Source: Lachnospiraceae bacterium
GTDB lineage: Bacteria; Bacillota; Clostridia; Lachnospirales; Lachnospiraceae
Direction of reading: 5' to 3'
Assembly (NCBI GenBank): GCA_021199655.1
Contig: JAJQHQ010000085.1
Span: 1-43,811, forward strand
DNA: 43,811 nt
Shown here piece after piece: positions 7,638-16,490 of this stretch. The notes beneath the pieces are model-generated. The model was not told the origin of the DNA, did not search any database, and saw only the letters and a program-made list of their open reading frames with translations. The position numbers and the translations under genes were made by a program. Within the stretch, counting starts at the first letter, position 1. Every line of letters starts with the position of its first letter.

Positions 7638-9929
7638 TTACTCTGTCGAGGCGTTCGTCTCCTCCTCGCTCACCACGAGCTCCACCGTGTTCGAGCTGCG
7701 GAAGATCGTACTCGACGATCCGACCTGATTGACCACGATCGTATTCGTCCCTTCCGGTACCTTGCTCTTTTTGATCCGCAGCATCCGGGAGGTATAATAG
7801 GTCGTACTGATCTTTTCATCATTCACATACACCCTGCTCCATTTGGTGAAATTTTCTCCGATCAGATAGTAATAATCCCCGACGTCCAGGATCTGATCAA
7901 TGACCACTTCTTCCGTCCCCATCACCAGATCCGAGGCCGGATAAGGATTTTCCCCGCCATAGACATAATGCTCTCCATAGAGGATATCGTACTGCAAAAG
8001 CTCCATGGCGTCAATATATTCTTCCTCTGAGTCATACGCATCCCGGTTCTGATGGAACGTGAACATCGTGCCGACGCCGCCGAGCCCCAGCTCCTCCAGC
8101 GTATCCGCCAGCAGCTGGTAGGACGTCATGTCACTGTCATTTTTCTCCAGTCCAATATTATTCCAGGTCGCATACGGAGTCAGGAACAGGCTCCCGGTCG
8201 ACATATCCTCTTCCGTCAGATCCATCGTCGGCAGGTGATCGCCGAACATCACGACATAGGTCGGCTCCCCGCGCTCTTCAAGCATCTCGATCAGCTCACC
8301 AATAAACTCGTCGACCTCATGAAGCATATTCACATAATATTCCCAGGCGTACGCCATCCCCTCATCTTCCACGCCGGAGATCGTGATCTCAGGATCCTCC
8401 AGCACTTCATACTGCGGATAATCCCCATGGCTGCCCACTGTGATCACATAGACGAAATCCTCCTGATCCGGCGTATAGTCCAGAGACTTCTCCACCTCTC
8501 CGACCAGAATGTGATCGGTCGGCCAGGTCCCGAGCGGTGTATACTCGCGGATATCCATCAGTTCCTTACTGGTAAACGTATCGAATCCCATCTGGGAAAA
8601 CGCGTTCGCGCGGCTGTAAAAATTGCCGCCGTTGTTGTGTACCACATGCGTGCCATAGCCGAGCGTGGCCAGGTCGGAGGCAATGCTCTCGCAGTTCGTT
8701 TCCTTTAAGATCGTCTTGTACGGATATTCGCCGAGGCCGAAAAACTGCATCCCCATCCCGGTCAGGATCTCAAACTCCGTATTGGCTGTACCCGCGCCGA
8801 CCACCGGCACCTCCACATAGCCGGAGGTATAGTTTTCAAACAGATATTCAAAATTCGGCACCGCTTCCTCGCTGGTCGTGAGGAAATTCACCATATCCGG
8901 ATTAATAAAAGATTCCAGAAGGATGACAATGATGTTCGGGTTGTCCAAATTCACCGAAGCTGTCTCTGTATTTTCTGAAAGCACATCCTCCTCTGAGGAC
9001 ATCGTTTTTGTCGCAGCAGCACACACCAGCGATGCGCTTTCGCTTCCAGCCACAGCAGCGCCTGTACTGTCCGCCGTCTCTTTTGCGCTCACATTCTCCT
9101 CGCTGTCCGCCGTCTCATTTGCCTTCACATTCTCCGCACCGTCCGCTGCCTCATCCGAACCCGCTTCCATAATATCAAGCACTGCCTGCACCGCTTCCTC
9201 GGAATATCCGTCCGGCGTACTCATGCCCTGATTCAGAGCGCTGGACGTGAAGCTGTAGACAAAGCCATAATCCTTATATCCCTGTGCCAGATTCTCAAAG
9301 TAAGAAGCCAGAACATTGCTGCTCTTCGCAGCATCCGTCACCCGCGGCACCATCATGACCACCAGAAGAACCAGACATACGCCCGCGATGCGGTGCGTCT
9401 TTCCCTGAAACTTCGGTCCTTTCACCCACAGGATCACCAGCAGCACACACACCACTGCGACCGCGGCGATCACCATCGCAGCTTCCTGATCCGTAAAATA
9501 GCTGCTCTGCATGGTAAACAGATCGCCCACCATCTTCAGATCCGTCCAGCCAAACGGCGACACCCGTTTTGCCAGAATACAGCCGTTGATCGTCCCTAAA
9601 AACAGCCAGAACGCACAGATCAGCATCCGCGCCGCCATGCGGCGCTTCACTATGTAAACGAGTGTCAGCGTCACCCACACCAGAAACGAGTTGTACAAAA
9701 AGACCAGATTCCGGTCCACCGCGAATTCGCACGCTTCCACAAACGAATGTCTTGAGATCCACTCGATCACAAAACAGACTCCACAGGCCAGAAACATATG
9801 GAACAGAAGCGAGTATCGGTTCAGCACCGCGATCACACGCTCGACTCTCGGGCTGCGCGTCCTCACACGTTTTTCCGTTTTCTTTATTTCTGACAGACTC
9901 TTCTCTGTCTCTTTTTTCTTACCAGACAA
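7638..9929 (-). CDS. LTA synthase-like membrane phosphoglycerol transferase (alkaline phosphatase/sulfatase fold)
   Basis: 763-residue membrane enzyme. About five transmembrane segments lie within residues 35-210, then a linker, then an extracellular sulfatase-fold domain (about 315-640) of the LtaS family, which polymerises glycerol phosphate for lipoteichoic acid or transfers related groups. Metal and catalytic landmarks are visible: LLESF, the nucleophile region VGAGTANTEFEIL (Thr), HNNGGNFY and the metal pair in MFGDHLPT. The last 80 residues look like an IPT/TIG-type beta domain, not usual for LtaS. The linker (about 245-310) is an acidic low-complexity insert with repeated ENV-ETADS units. 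Start is TTG 9929 with GGGAGG 10 nt upstream; no other start precedes the first membrane helix. It is preceded by a long structured leader. Confidence 0.85.
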   Translation of the reverse strand: MSGKKKETEKSLSEIKKTEKRVRTRSPRVERVIAVLNRYSLLFHMFLACGVCFVIEWISRHSFVEACEFAVDRNLVFLYNSFLVWVTLTLVYIVKRRMAARMLICAFWLFLGTINGCILAKRVSPFGWTDLKMVGDLFTMQSSYFTDQEAAMVIAAVAVVCVLLVILWVKGPKFQGKTHRIAGVCLVLLVVMMVPRVTDAAKSSNVLASYFENLAQGYKDYGFVYSFTSSALNQGMSTPDGYSEEAVQAVLDIMEAGSDEAADGAENVKANETADSEENVSAKETADSTGAAVAGSESASLVCAAATKTMSSEEDVLSENTETASVNLDNPNIIVILLESFINPDMVNFLTTSEEAVPNFEYLFENYTSGYVEVPVVGAGTANTEFEILTGMGMQFFGLGEYPYKTILKETNCESIASDLATLGYGTHVVHNNGGNFYSRANAFSQMGFDTFTSKELMDIREYTPLGTWPTDHILVGEVEKSLDYTPDQEDFVYVITVGSHGDYPQYEVLEDPEITISGVEDEGMAYAWEYYVNMLHEVDEFIGELIEMLEERGEPTYVVMFGDHLPTMDLTEEDMSTGSLFLTPYATWNNIGLEKNDSDMTSYQLLADTLEELGLGGVGTMFTFHQNRDAYDSEEEYIDAMELLQYDILYGEHYVYGGENPYPASDLVMGTEEVVIDQILDVGDYYYLIGENFTKWSRVYVNDEKISTTYYTSRMLRIKKSKVPEGTNTIVVNQVGSSSTIFRSSNTVELVVSEEETNASTE

Positions 9930-9944
9930 CCTGCAACAACCTCC

Positions 9945-10136
9945 CAGGTAATATTTTAAAAAACAAGGTAACTATTCATGATAGTACCTCGCACTCGCTG
10001 CGAGGTACGTATGAAAACATACATTCTGCAGGAAAAAGTCCCATCGCGCAGCGATTTTAAATGGACTTTTTCCAGTAACTGTGAAGGTACTGAACAGTTA
10101 CAAATCATGGTAAAATATTGTGAAATTTTAGACCAC
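9945..10136 (-). promoter_or_regulatory. Structured 5' leader with possible attenuator before the LTA-synthase-like gene
   Basis: Read on the minus strand the leader folds into successive hairpins: GTAACTGT/ACAGTTAC (10101-10075), GGAAAAAGTCC/GGACTTTTTCC (10073-10031, with inner ATCGC/GCGAT), GTATG/CATAC (10022-10009), and GTACCTCGCA/TGCGAGGTAC (10008-9984, perfect). Next comes AGGTA-CTAT/ATAG-TTACCT (one bulge) followed by TTGTTTTTT. The last stem has the form of an intrinsic terminator, and its 5' arm overlaps the 3' arm of the preceding perfect hairpin, so the two cannot form together. That is the layout of an attenuator. No known riboswitch class was recognised. The same hairpins could instead be dispersed palindromic repeats. 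Confidence 0.45.
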
Positions 10137-10141
10137 AGTGA

Positions 10142-10170
10142 AAGATAATGCAAATCATGAAAAATGTCAA
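10142..10170 (-). promoter_or_regulatory. Probable promoter of the LTA-synthase-like gene
   Basis: On the minus strand TTGACA (10165-10170) and TATCTT (10142-10147) are 17 bp apart. Transcription from here would give a leader of about 205 nt containing the hairpin series. Confidence 0.5.
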
Positions 10171-10340
10171 CCGGGATTAATGAAATTTAAGGTTTTGTTC
10201 ACTTTCTTTTCATAAGCCCTGAAGCTGTTCCGTGTCTTCACAATTGCAAAGATTCTTTCCTGAAAAAAATGAAATAATTCTGGATTCTTACCTGATATTG
10301 TGCTACTTTATAAGATAAGAAAAAAAAGGACCTTTCCTAT
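10171..10340. other. Divergent intergenic stretch between promoter and lipoprotein gene
   Basis: With 9930-10170 this completes a 411-bp region without a gene between the LTA-synthase-like gene and the plus-strand lipoprotein gene. It is AT-rich. A poly-purine stretch and AGGA lie just before the ATG at 10341. No convincing plus-strand promoter was identified. Confidence 0.4.
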
Positions 10341-10847
10341 ATGAATGTAAAAAAAAGATTCTCACTTCTGCTTTTAGCCGCTCTGCTTCTGACCGGCTGT
10401 GAAAAAGAGGAGGAGCAGCAGGCCGCGTCTGCCGAGCTGTTTGAGATTACAAACGGCGTGACTTTCGATGGTGTACAGGTCGGCGACGGAAAAGCAGAAT
10501 TCATTGATGCCTACAGCGATTACACCATTCAGGCCGCCTATACAGGCACAGATTCCAGCTATATGGTCATGTCCATTAATGAAATTCCTTATGACAAGAA
10601 CATTTCCACGCTGATCGCGAACTTTTTTATCGACGAAGAGCCCGTAACCGAGGATGAACTCTGTGAGGAAAACGATATTGAATATACAGAACTCTATGAT
10701 CTGCTGAGTTCCACGGACTATCTCCGTGCGCATGAGGTAATCTACCGATACCTGCGGTTTCTCTGGGAAGACAGCGTGATCACGGACATTGATTCCGGCG
10801 AGTTCAATTACAACGAAACTTATGAAGTGCCAAAACAGGAGACGTAA
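10341..10847 (+). CDS. Small lipoprotein of unknown function
   Basis: 168-residue secreted lipoprotein: basic MNVKKR, hydrophobic core, lipobox LLTGC with lipidated Cys20, then an acidic EKEEEQQ linker. The mature part is acidic with one mixed alpha/beta domain (FEITNGVTFDGVQVGDG, YTIQAAYTGTDSSYMVMSI). I do not recognise a family. It stands alone on the plus strand, divergent from the LTA-synthase-like gene, and ends in its own terminator. A role in the envelope is inferred only from its location. Confidence 0.75.
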   Translation: MNVKKRFSLLLLAALLLTGCEKEEEQQAASAELFEITNGVTFDGVQVGDGKAEFIDAYSDYTIQAAYTGTDSSYMVMSINEIPYDKNISTLIANFFIDEEPVTEDELCEENDIEYTELYDLLSSTDYLRAHEVIYRYLRFLWEDSVITDIDSGEFNYNETYEVPKQET

Positions 10848-10866
10848 ATTGTCTCCTGTTTCTCTT
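10836..10866. terminator. Bidirectional intrinsic terminator
   Basis: CAGGAGAC (10836-10843) pairs with GTCTCCTG (10851-10858) around a 7-nt loop that includes the lipoprotein stop codon. TTTCTCTT follows on the plus strand and TTTT on the minus strand. It ends the lipoprotein gene and probably also the convergent methyltransferase gene. Confidence 0.7.
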
Positions 10867-10914
10867 GATGCGGCCAACCTTCTCCTGCCCGATTGCCAGA
10901 CTGCTTAAAAGGTT

Positions 10915-11808
10915 TTATGTCCATGTCTTCCCGGTCTCCCGCGCAACAAAATACACGCGCTCACTCTCCTGCCGCGGATCATCTTCCGTAAAAGCATCAT
11001 AGACTGCCTCCAGACGCAGGCCGGCCTCTGCCAGAAGACTGCACACGCAGTCAATCGGCCATGCCCGCTGGATATGCGTTTCCTCGTACCGCTCGTAGCA
11101 TTCATCTGAAGAATCTTTCCTTATATAGAGGGTCAGGTCATACTCATTGAGTCCTGTCTCTTCCTCATACCAGTTTTCCCAGATAAAGCTTCCTTCCTCG
11201 CGGTTCTCTGCAAAGACATTGTCCGAGAGCAGTTCTCTGTATTTGTATTCCGTATTCAGGTCGAAGATAAAGATACCGCCCGGATCCAGATAATTATTGA
11301 CCAGCCGGAACACCTGCAGCAGGTCGTCTTCCTCCGTGATATAATTCATCGAATCGCAGACACTCACCACGGCGCGCACCGTACCGTAAAGCTCGAATTC
11401 GCGCATATCCTGAAGTAAGTACAGGATATCAGATTCCTTTTCCTTTACATTTGATGTCATCGACACATTCCATTCGCCCGATATCGCAAAATCCAGCGCC
11501 TTCGATCCGCCCGGCATCGCAGAATCCGGCATATCCGCATCGGAAAGATCATTACGGATATCCGGCTGCTTTTCACGGGCAATTTCCAGCATATCAATGG
11601 AATTATCCACGCCGATCATATCATATCCAAGCCGCGCCAGCCGCTGTGTCATGGCTCCGGTCCCGCAGCCAAGCTCCAGCACAAGGCCGTCCGCCACACC
11701 GTATTTCAAAAGCAGGCCATGCAGGTAATCGCACCAGTCGTCATAAGGTGTGTCTGACATGAATAAATCGTAGACGCGGGCGAAGCTTTCGTAGGATGCC
11801 ATACGCAT
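10915..11808 (-). CDS. Class I SAM-dependent methyltransferase
   Basis: About 297 residues. The N-terminus matches the usual Firmicute family (MASYESFARVYDLFM, TPYDDWCDYL) and the SAM-binding motif I is LVLELGCGTGAM, with MIGVDNSIDMLEIA as motif II and VVSVCDSMNYI as the acceptor strand. The substrate is unknown. About 35 residues (NDLSDADMPDSAMPGG and onward) are inserted between motif II and the next strand; relatives run straight on there, so this is a low-complexity insertion. Start uncertain: ATG 11808 (GAGG 5 nt upstream) is chosen over ATG 11802 and GTG 11823. A fold-back repeat lies upstream. Confidence 0.82.
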   Translation of the reverse strand: MRMASYESFARVYDLFMSDTPYDDWCDYLHGLLLKYGVADGLVLELGCGTGAMTQRLARLGYDMIGVDNSIDMLEIAREKQPDIRNDLSDADMPDSAMPGGSKALDFAISGEWNVSMTSNVKEKESDILYLLQDMREFELYGTVRAVVSVCDSMNYITEEDDLLQVFRLVNNYLDPGGIFIFDLNTEYKYRELLSDNVFAENREEGSFIWENWYEEETGLNEYDLTLYIRKDSSDECYERYEETHIQRAWPIDCVCSLLAEAGLRLEAVYDAFTEDDPRQESERVYFVARETGKTWT

Positions 11809-11864
11809 CAATCCCTCTTTCACGTTCGTTATTATTCATCAAATTATTGTTACCATGTTTATTT

Positions 11865-12049
11865 GAAAATTGAGCATCTATTTCCGCAAGCAGACGGTAG
11901 GCAGATTTTTGCAAGTCTCACGAGCATAGTTTTCACTGCTTCGCCATTGTTTGAGCGAAGCGAGTTCCAGCGAAGCAGTGAATAACAGACGGCGCAAGTG
12001 AGACGCAAAAATCAACGTGTCTGCGGCGGAAATCAGATGTTCAATTTTC
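11865..12049. repeat. Long imperfect fold-back (inverted) repeat, full copy
   Basis: Two arms of about 80 bp are inverted. The left begins GAAAATTGAGCATCT at 11865 and runs through TTCCGCAAGCAGAC, GATTTTTGC, GTCTCAC and TTCACTGCTTCGC. The right reads the same blocks in reverse complement and ends near 12049. The centre carries further short palindromes of GCGAAGC. The right arm overlaps the last codons and stop of hisC (RKLNI-stop). A half copy lies at 17325-17400. This looks like a small non-autonomous palindromic element or structured RNA, with no coding capacity. Confidence 0.7.
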
Positions 12050-13100
12050 TTAAATATTCTTTCAAGAACGTGTACAGCCGCTCCATCTGCGCATCCGTTC
12101 CGATCGTGATTCGCAGATAGTTGTCGATCCGGGGCTTCTTGAAGTAACGCACGTAGATGCCCTGCTCTTTGAGCGCCGTGAACAGTTCTTCGGCGGGTAC
12201 GCTTTTATGTGTGGCGAACAGGAAATTCGCCTGAGAGTCCGCAAAGGAAAATCCAAGCGCGGCGAGCTCTTTTTTCGCCTGTTCGCGCGTCGCGATGATC
12301 TTCCGGCGTGTCTCTTCGAAGTATGCGTGGTCTTCCGCGGCCGCTGTTCCAAGCCGGATTGCAGTCTGATTCATCGTATAAGAATTGAACGAATACTTTA
12401 CGTCGTTCAGATAACGGATCAGTTCTTTACTGGCGATCGCGTATCCGATGCGCATGCCGGCCAGCGAGCGCGATTTGGAAAAGGTCTTTACGACGATCAG
12501 GTTCTCGTATTTTTCAAGCAGCCCGGTGCAGGTCGTCCCGCCAAAATCAATATAAGCCTCGTCTACAACGACGATAACATCCGGATTATGCGCCAGAATG
12601 TCTTCAACAGTGGGCATACCCAGAAGCGCGCCGGTCGGGGCATTCGGATTCGGGAAAACCACGCCGCCGTTTTCTTTGTAATAGTCGCTGCCCACAATTT
12701 CAAAGGCATCGTTCAGCGGCTGCTGCTCGTAGGGAATGCGGAGCATATCCGCCCACACATCATAGAACGAGTATGTGATATCCGGGAACAGAATCGGCTT
12801 GTCCGAATTGAAAAAGGTCAGGAAAATCATCGCCAGCACGTCGTCAGAGCCAACACCGACGAAGACCTGCTCCGGATGGACATGTTCTTCCCGCGCGATC
12901 GCCTCCACCAGCTGCCGTGCTTCCGGATCCGGATATTTACGCATCGGTTCCGTGGGCATCTCCCGCAGCGCCTCAGTCACTTTCGGTGACGGCGGATATG
13001 GATTTTCATTGGTGTTCAGCTTGATGACATCTGTGCGCTTTGGCTGTTCCCCCGGCACATAGGGGGTCACCTTGCGGATGTTGGCTTCCCAGTTCTTCAT
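12033..13100 (-). CDS. hisC: Histidinol-phosphate aminotransferase
   Basis: 355-residue PLP enzyme of fold type I, converting imidazole acetol phosphate to histidinol phosphate with glutamate in histidine synthesis. LNTNENPYPPSP near the N-terminus, VVVDEAYIDFGG (PLP-binding Asp), and VVKTFSKSRSLAGMRIGYA with the PLP-binding Lys209 are typical of HisC. Length is normal. No other his genes are adjacent, so it stands alone here; some isolated HisC proteins also serve as aromatic aminotransferases. The 3' end lies within the arm of a fold-back repeat, which supplies the stop codon. Confidence 0.9.
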   Translation of the reverse strand: MKNWEANIRKVTPYVPGEQPKRTDVIKLNTNENPYPPSPKVTEALREMPTEPMRKYPDPEARQLVEAIAREEHVHPEQVFVGVGSDDVLAMIFLTFFNSDKPILFPDITYSFYDVWADMLRIPYEQQPLNDAFEIVGSDYYKENGGVVFPNPNAPTGALLGMPTVEDILAHNPDVIVVVDEAYIDFGGTTCTGLLEKYENLIVVKTFSKSRSLAGMRIGYAIASKELIRYLNDVKYSFNSYTMNQTAIRLGTAAAEDHAYFEETRRKIIATREQAKKELAALGFSFADSQANFLFATHKSVPAEELFTALKEQGIYVRYFKKPRIDNYLRITIGTDAQMERLYTFLKEYLRKLNI

Positions 13101-13184
13101 AATATGTATCGTTCCTTTCCTGACCTTGGGGTCTTCGTTTCTCTAAATGATTCCGTTCAGTTCTTCGATGCCTGTCCCGGCGCA

Positions 13185-14912
13185 TCACCGGTTCTCATAC
13201 AGTCTGGTATAGACGCCGTTCTTCGCCAGCAGTTCCTCGTGCGTTCCCTGCTCCTCAATGCCCTTCGGGGTGAGGACGAGAATCTTCTGCGCATTGCGAA
13301 TGGTAGAAAGGCGATGCGCGATCACGAATGTCGTGCGGCCCTTTGCCAGCTTTTCCAGAGACTGCTGTACGATGCGCTCGCTCTCATTGTCGAGGGCGGA
13401 TGTCGCCTCGTCAAAGATCAGGATCGGCGGGTTTTTCAGGAAGACGCGCGCGATGGAGAGGCGCTGCTTCTGTCCACCGGAAAGCTTCACGCCGCGCTGA
13501 CCGATGTCCGTGTAATAGCCGTTCGGCAGCTGGGAAATGAATTCATGAGCATTTGCCAGCTTTGCCGCCTCGATGACTTCCTCATCAGTCGCGTCCGGCC
13601 GGCCGTAGCGGATGTTCTCCATGATGTTTTCTGTAAACAGATAAACGTCCTGCTGCACGATACCGATCTGCCTGCGCAGATCCGCAAGCTTAATTTTGCG
13701 GATATCCGTGCCGTCCAGCAAAATCTCACCGCTGTCCACGTCGTAGAAGCGCGGGATCAGGCTGCACAGGGTCGTTTTGCCGCCGCCCGACGCCCCGACG
13801 ATCGCCAGATAGTCTCCGGCTTTCACATTCAGGTCGATGTGGCTTAAGACAGTATCCTGTCCTTCTTCATATTTAAAAGAGACATTTTTAAAGCGGATAT
13901 CGCCCTTTGCTGTGTCCATACTGACAGCGTCCGGCGCATCCTGAATGTCCGGCTCGATGTCCATCACTTCAAGGAAGCGCTCGTATCCGGAAAATCCGTT
14001 CTGGAACTGCTCGGTCAGGGTGATCAGCTTTTTGATCGGGTCAGTAAAGTTGTTGATATACAAAAGGAAGGTCACCAGATCCGCGACCGCCATCAGCCCC
14101 GCCGTGATAAGGCCGGTGCCGACCAGCAATACAACGATGGTGACAAGGGTCGTCATCGCGCCAAGCCCCGAATTGTACATCGCCATGAATTTGTAGCTCA
14201 GCTTTTTCGCCTCAACAAAGCGCTCGTTGCCGCCGTGAAACTTTTCCTCCTCGATGTGCTCATTGCCAAAGGATTTCACCACACGGATACCGGAAAGGCT
14301 GTCCTCAATCTGGCCGTTGATGTCCGCCATCCGCCTGCGGTTTTCCTTGAACGCGACTTTCATCTTTTTGTTCAGGTACAGCGCGTAGCAGGCAATGATC
14401 GGGATGAACAGGTAGGTCACCAGCGTCAGCTGCCAGTTGATCTGCGCCAGGATCACGCAGGAACCGATCAGCTTGATCAGCGAGATCACGATGTCCTCGG
14501 GACCATGGTGCAGAAGTTCGCTGATGTCGAACAGGTCCGCGGTAATGCGGGAGAGCATCTGCCCGGTCTGATGATTGTCATAATACGCAAAGGACAGCTT
14601 CTGGTAATGTCCGAAGATTTCGGCGCGCATATCATGCTCGATTCTCGCGCCCATATTGTGTCCGTAATACCCGATATAAAAATTGCAGAAGCATTCCACT
14701 GCCACCATCACGATCATGGCAATGCCAAGCTTCGTGATGATCGGAAGCGCCTCGTTCGACGGCAGCTGAATGACGTTATATGTGATATAGCGGACCACCA
14801 GCGGGATTGCCAGTGTCACCGCTCCTCCCAGAATCGCAAAAAACATATCTGAGGCAAACAGCCCCAGATATGGCTTATAATAAGAAAGCAGCCGCTTCCA
14901 TTTGTGTTCCAT
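13185..14912 (-). CDS. ABC transporter, fused membrane and ATPase domains (exporter type)
   Basis: 575-residue half-transporter of the ABCB/MsbA-like exporter class, presumably a homodimer in the membrane. Six transmembrane helices lie in residues 15-310 (MFFAILGGAVTLAIPLVVRY, then WQLTLVTYLFIPIIA). The ATPase domain follows with Walker A GASGGGKTT, signature LSGGQKQR, Walker B ILIFDEATSALD and the switch His in IAHRLST. Start 14912 chosen for AGAGGAGAG just upstream; an upstream in-frame start would add 24 cysteine-rich residues before this site. It is single, without a partner half-transporter gene. Cargo is unknown; a lipid, drug or peptide is possible. Confidence 0.9.
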   Translation of the reverse strand: MEHKWKRLLSYYKPYLGLFASDMFFAILGGAVTLAIPLVVRYITYNVIQLPSNEALPIITKLGIAMIVMVAVECFCNFYIGYYGHNMGARIEHDMRAEIFGHYQKLSFAYYDNHQTGQMLSRITADLFDISELLHHGPEDIVISLIKLIGSCVILAQINWQLTLVTYLFIPIIACYALYLNKKMKVAFKENRRRMADINGQIEDSLSGIRVVKSFGNEHIEEEKFHGGNERFVEAKKLSYKFMAMYNSGLGAMTTLVTIVVLLVGTGLITAGLMAVADLVTFLLYINNFTDPIKKLITLTEQFQNGFSGYERFLEVMDIEPDIQDAPDAVSMDTAKGDIRFKNVSFKYEEGQDTVLSHIDLNVKAGDYLAIVGASGGGKTTLCSLIPRFYDVDSGEILLDGTDIRKIKLADLRRQIGIVQQDVYLFTENIMENIRYGRPDATDEEVIEAAKLANAHEFISQLPNGYYTDIGQRGVKLSGGQKQRLSIARVFLKNPPILIFDEATSALDNESERIVQQSLEKLAKGRTTFVIAHRLSTIRNAQKILVLTPKGIEEQGTHEELLAKNGVYTRLYENR

Positions 14913-15053
14913 GATTTTCTCTCTCCTCTGTCTTCGTAACTGTTCCGTTCCTTCGCAGCAAGTGCAAATGCCTGCCCGGAGCATTACATGAATTCTTTAC
15001 AAACACAGCGGTACGCGAATGAACTGTCTGCTTCCCACTTTCGTGTTCTTTTT

Positions 15054-16490
15054 TTATTCCTGAACAAGCCCCTGCTCTCTCATCACCTCGATGATCGCAT
15101 CCACATGCTGCGCGCAGAGCTCATCGGTCTTTGCCTCCGCCATCACGCGGATCACCGGCTCGGTACCGCTCTCACGCACAAGGATACGTCCCTCATCGCC
15201 CAGTGCTTTTGCAGCCGCCTCAATAGCTGCCTGTACCGCCGCGCTTGCTTTTACGGCCGCTTTGTCTTCGACACGCACGTTTTTCAGAAGCTGCGGATAA
15301 ATCTCCACCTCGGATGCCAGAGACGCGAGGCTCCTCTTTTTGTCCATCATAACCTCCATCACCATGATGGACGTCAAAATGCCGTCGCCGGTCGTCGCAT
15401 ATTTGGAAAAAATAATGTGACCGGACTGCTCGCCGCCCAGGCAGTGGCCGTTCTCACACATATTTGCATAGACATACTTGTCGCCGACCGCTGTTTTTTC
15501 ATAGCAGATTCCTTCACGGTCAAAGGCTTTGTAAAGGCCGATGTTGGACATGATGGTCGTGACGACGGTGTTGTTCTCCAGCTGTCTGTTCTCTTTCAGG
15601 TATTTTCCGCAGATGTACAGGATCAGGTCGCCGTCAATGATACGTCCGTTGGAATCGACCGCGATACATCGGTCCGCGTCCCCATCATAGGCAAAGCCGA
15701 CATCCAGCCCTTTTTCCAGGACAAAGTTCTGAAGCTCCTCGATATGGGTCGAGCCGCAGCCGCGGTTGATGTTCGTGCCGTCCGGCTCGTTGTGAATGAC
15801 ATAGGTTTTCGCGCCGAGCGCGTCGAACACACTCTTTGCGATTGAGGAAGAACTGCCGTTTGAGCAGTCCAGACCAACCTTCGTGTTCTTATAAGAACGC
15901 GTCGCCAGGGAGATCAGATGCCCGATGTAACGGTTCCGCCCTGCCTGATGATCCACCGTGCGGCCGATCTTTTCTCCGGTCGCAAACGGAAGCTCGCCAG
16001 AGTTTCCGTCAATATAAGCCTCGATTTTCTCTTCCACCTCAGCCTCGATCTTTTTGCCGCTGCCGCTGATGATCTTCAGGCCGTTGTCGTAATAGGGGTT
16101 GTGGCTCGCGGAAATCATAATACCGCAATCGAAATCCTCCGTGCGCACCACATAAGAAACGCTCGGCGTCGTTGTCACATGAAGCAGATACGCATCCGCT
16201 CCCGATGCCGTCAGCCCTGCCGCCAGCGCGTACTCGAACATATAACTCGAACGGCGCGTGTCCTTGCCGATCACAATTCTGGCCTTCCGCCGCGGGAACA
16301 CGGAGGCATCTCCGTCTCCGGCGCCCGCCTGATCTGCCGCGTCAGCCCCGGCCGCTGCCATTTCCGCCTGTTCGTCAGCAATCTGGCCGTAATACCATCC
16401 CAGATAGCGCCCGACCTTGAACGCATGCTCAACGTTAAGCTTCACATTCGCCTCGCCGCGGAATCCGTCTGTTCCAAAATATTTACCCAT
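15054..16490 (-). CDS. glmM: Phosphoglucosamine mutase
   Basis: 478-residue alpha-D-phosphohexomutase converting glucosamine-6-phosphate to glucosamine-1-phosphate for peptidoglycan and teichoic acid precursors. KYFGTDGFRGEAN opens the protein, the catalytic phosphoserine is Ser129 in MISASHNPYYDNG, the metal loop is YDGDADRC and the sugar-phosphate loop RESGTEPVIR is near the C-terminus. Start 16490 matches the family N-terminus. About 30 Ala/Asp-rich residues (about 37-68) are inserted before RIVIGKDTRR; typical GlmM lacks them. The start overlaps the end of rlmB by 8 bp, suggesting one transcript. Confidence 0.9.
   Translation of the reverse strand: MGKYFGTDGFRGEANVKLNVEHAFKVGRYLGWYYGQIADEQAEMAAAGADAADQAGAGDGDASVFPRRKARIVIGKDTRRSSYMFEYALAAGLTASGADAYLLHVTTTPSVSYVVRTEDFDCGIMISASHNPYYDNGLKIISGSGKKIEAEVEEKIEAYIDGNSGELPFATGEKIGRTVDHQAGRNRYIGHLISLATRSYKNTKVGLDCSNGSSSSIAKSVFDALGAKTYVIHNEPDGTNINRGCGSTHIEELQNFVLEKGLDVGFAYDGDADRCIAVDSNGRIIDGDLILYICGKYLKENRQLENNTVVTTIMSNIGLYKAFDREGICYEKTAVGDKYVYANMCENGHCLGGEQSGHIIFSKYATTGDGILTSIMVMEVMMDKKRSLASLASEVEIYPQLLKNVRVEDKAAVKASAAVQAAIEAAAKALGDEGRILVRESGTEPVIRVMAEAKTDELCAQHVDAIIEVMREQGLVQE

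Noticed and set aside
9956-10153. A 65-residue minus frame across the hairpins before the LTA-synthase-like gene
   Set aside because: It begins upstream of the likely transcription start and is built of palindromes; no ribosome site.
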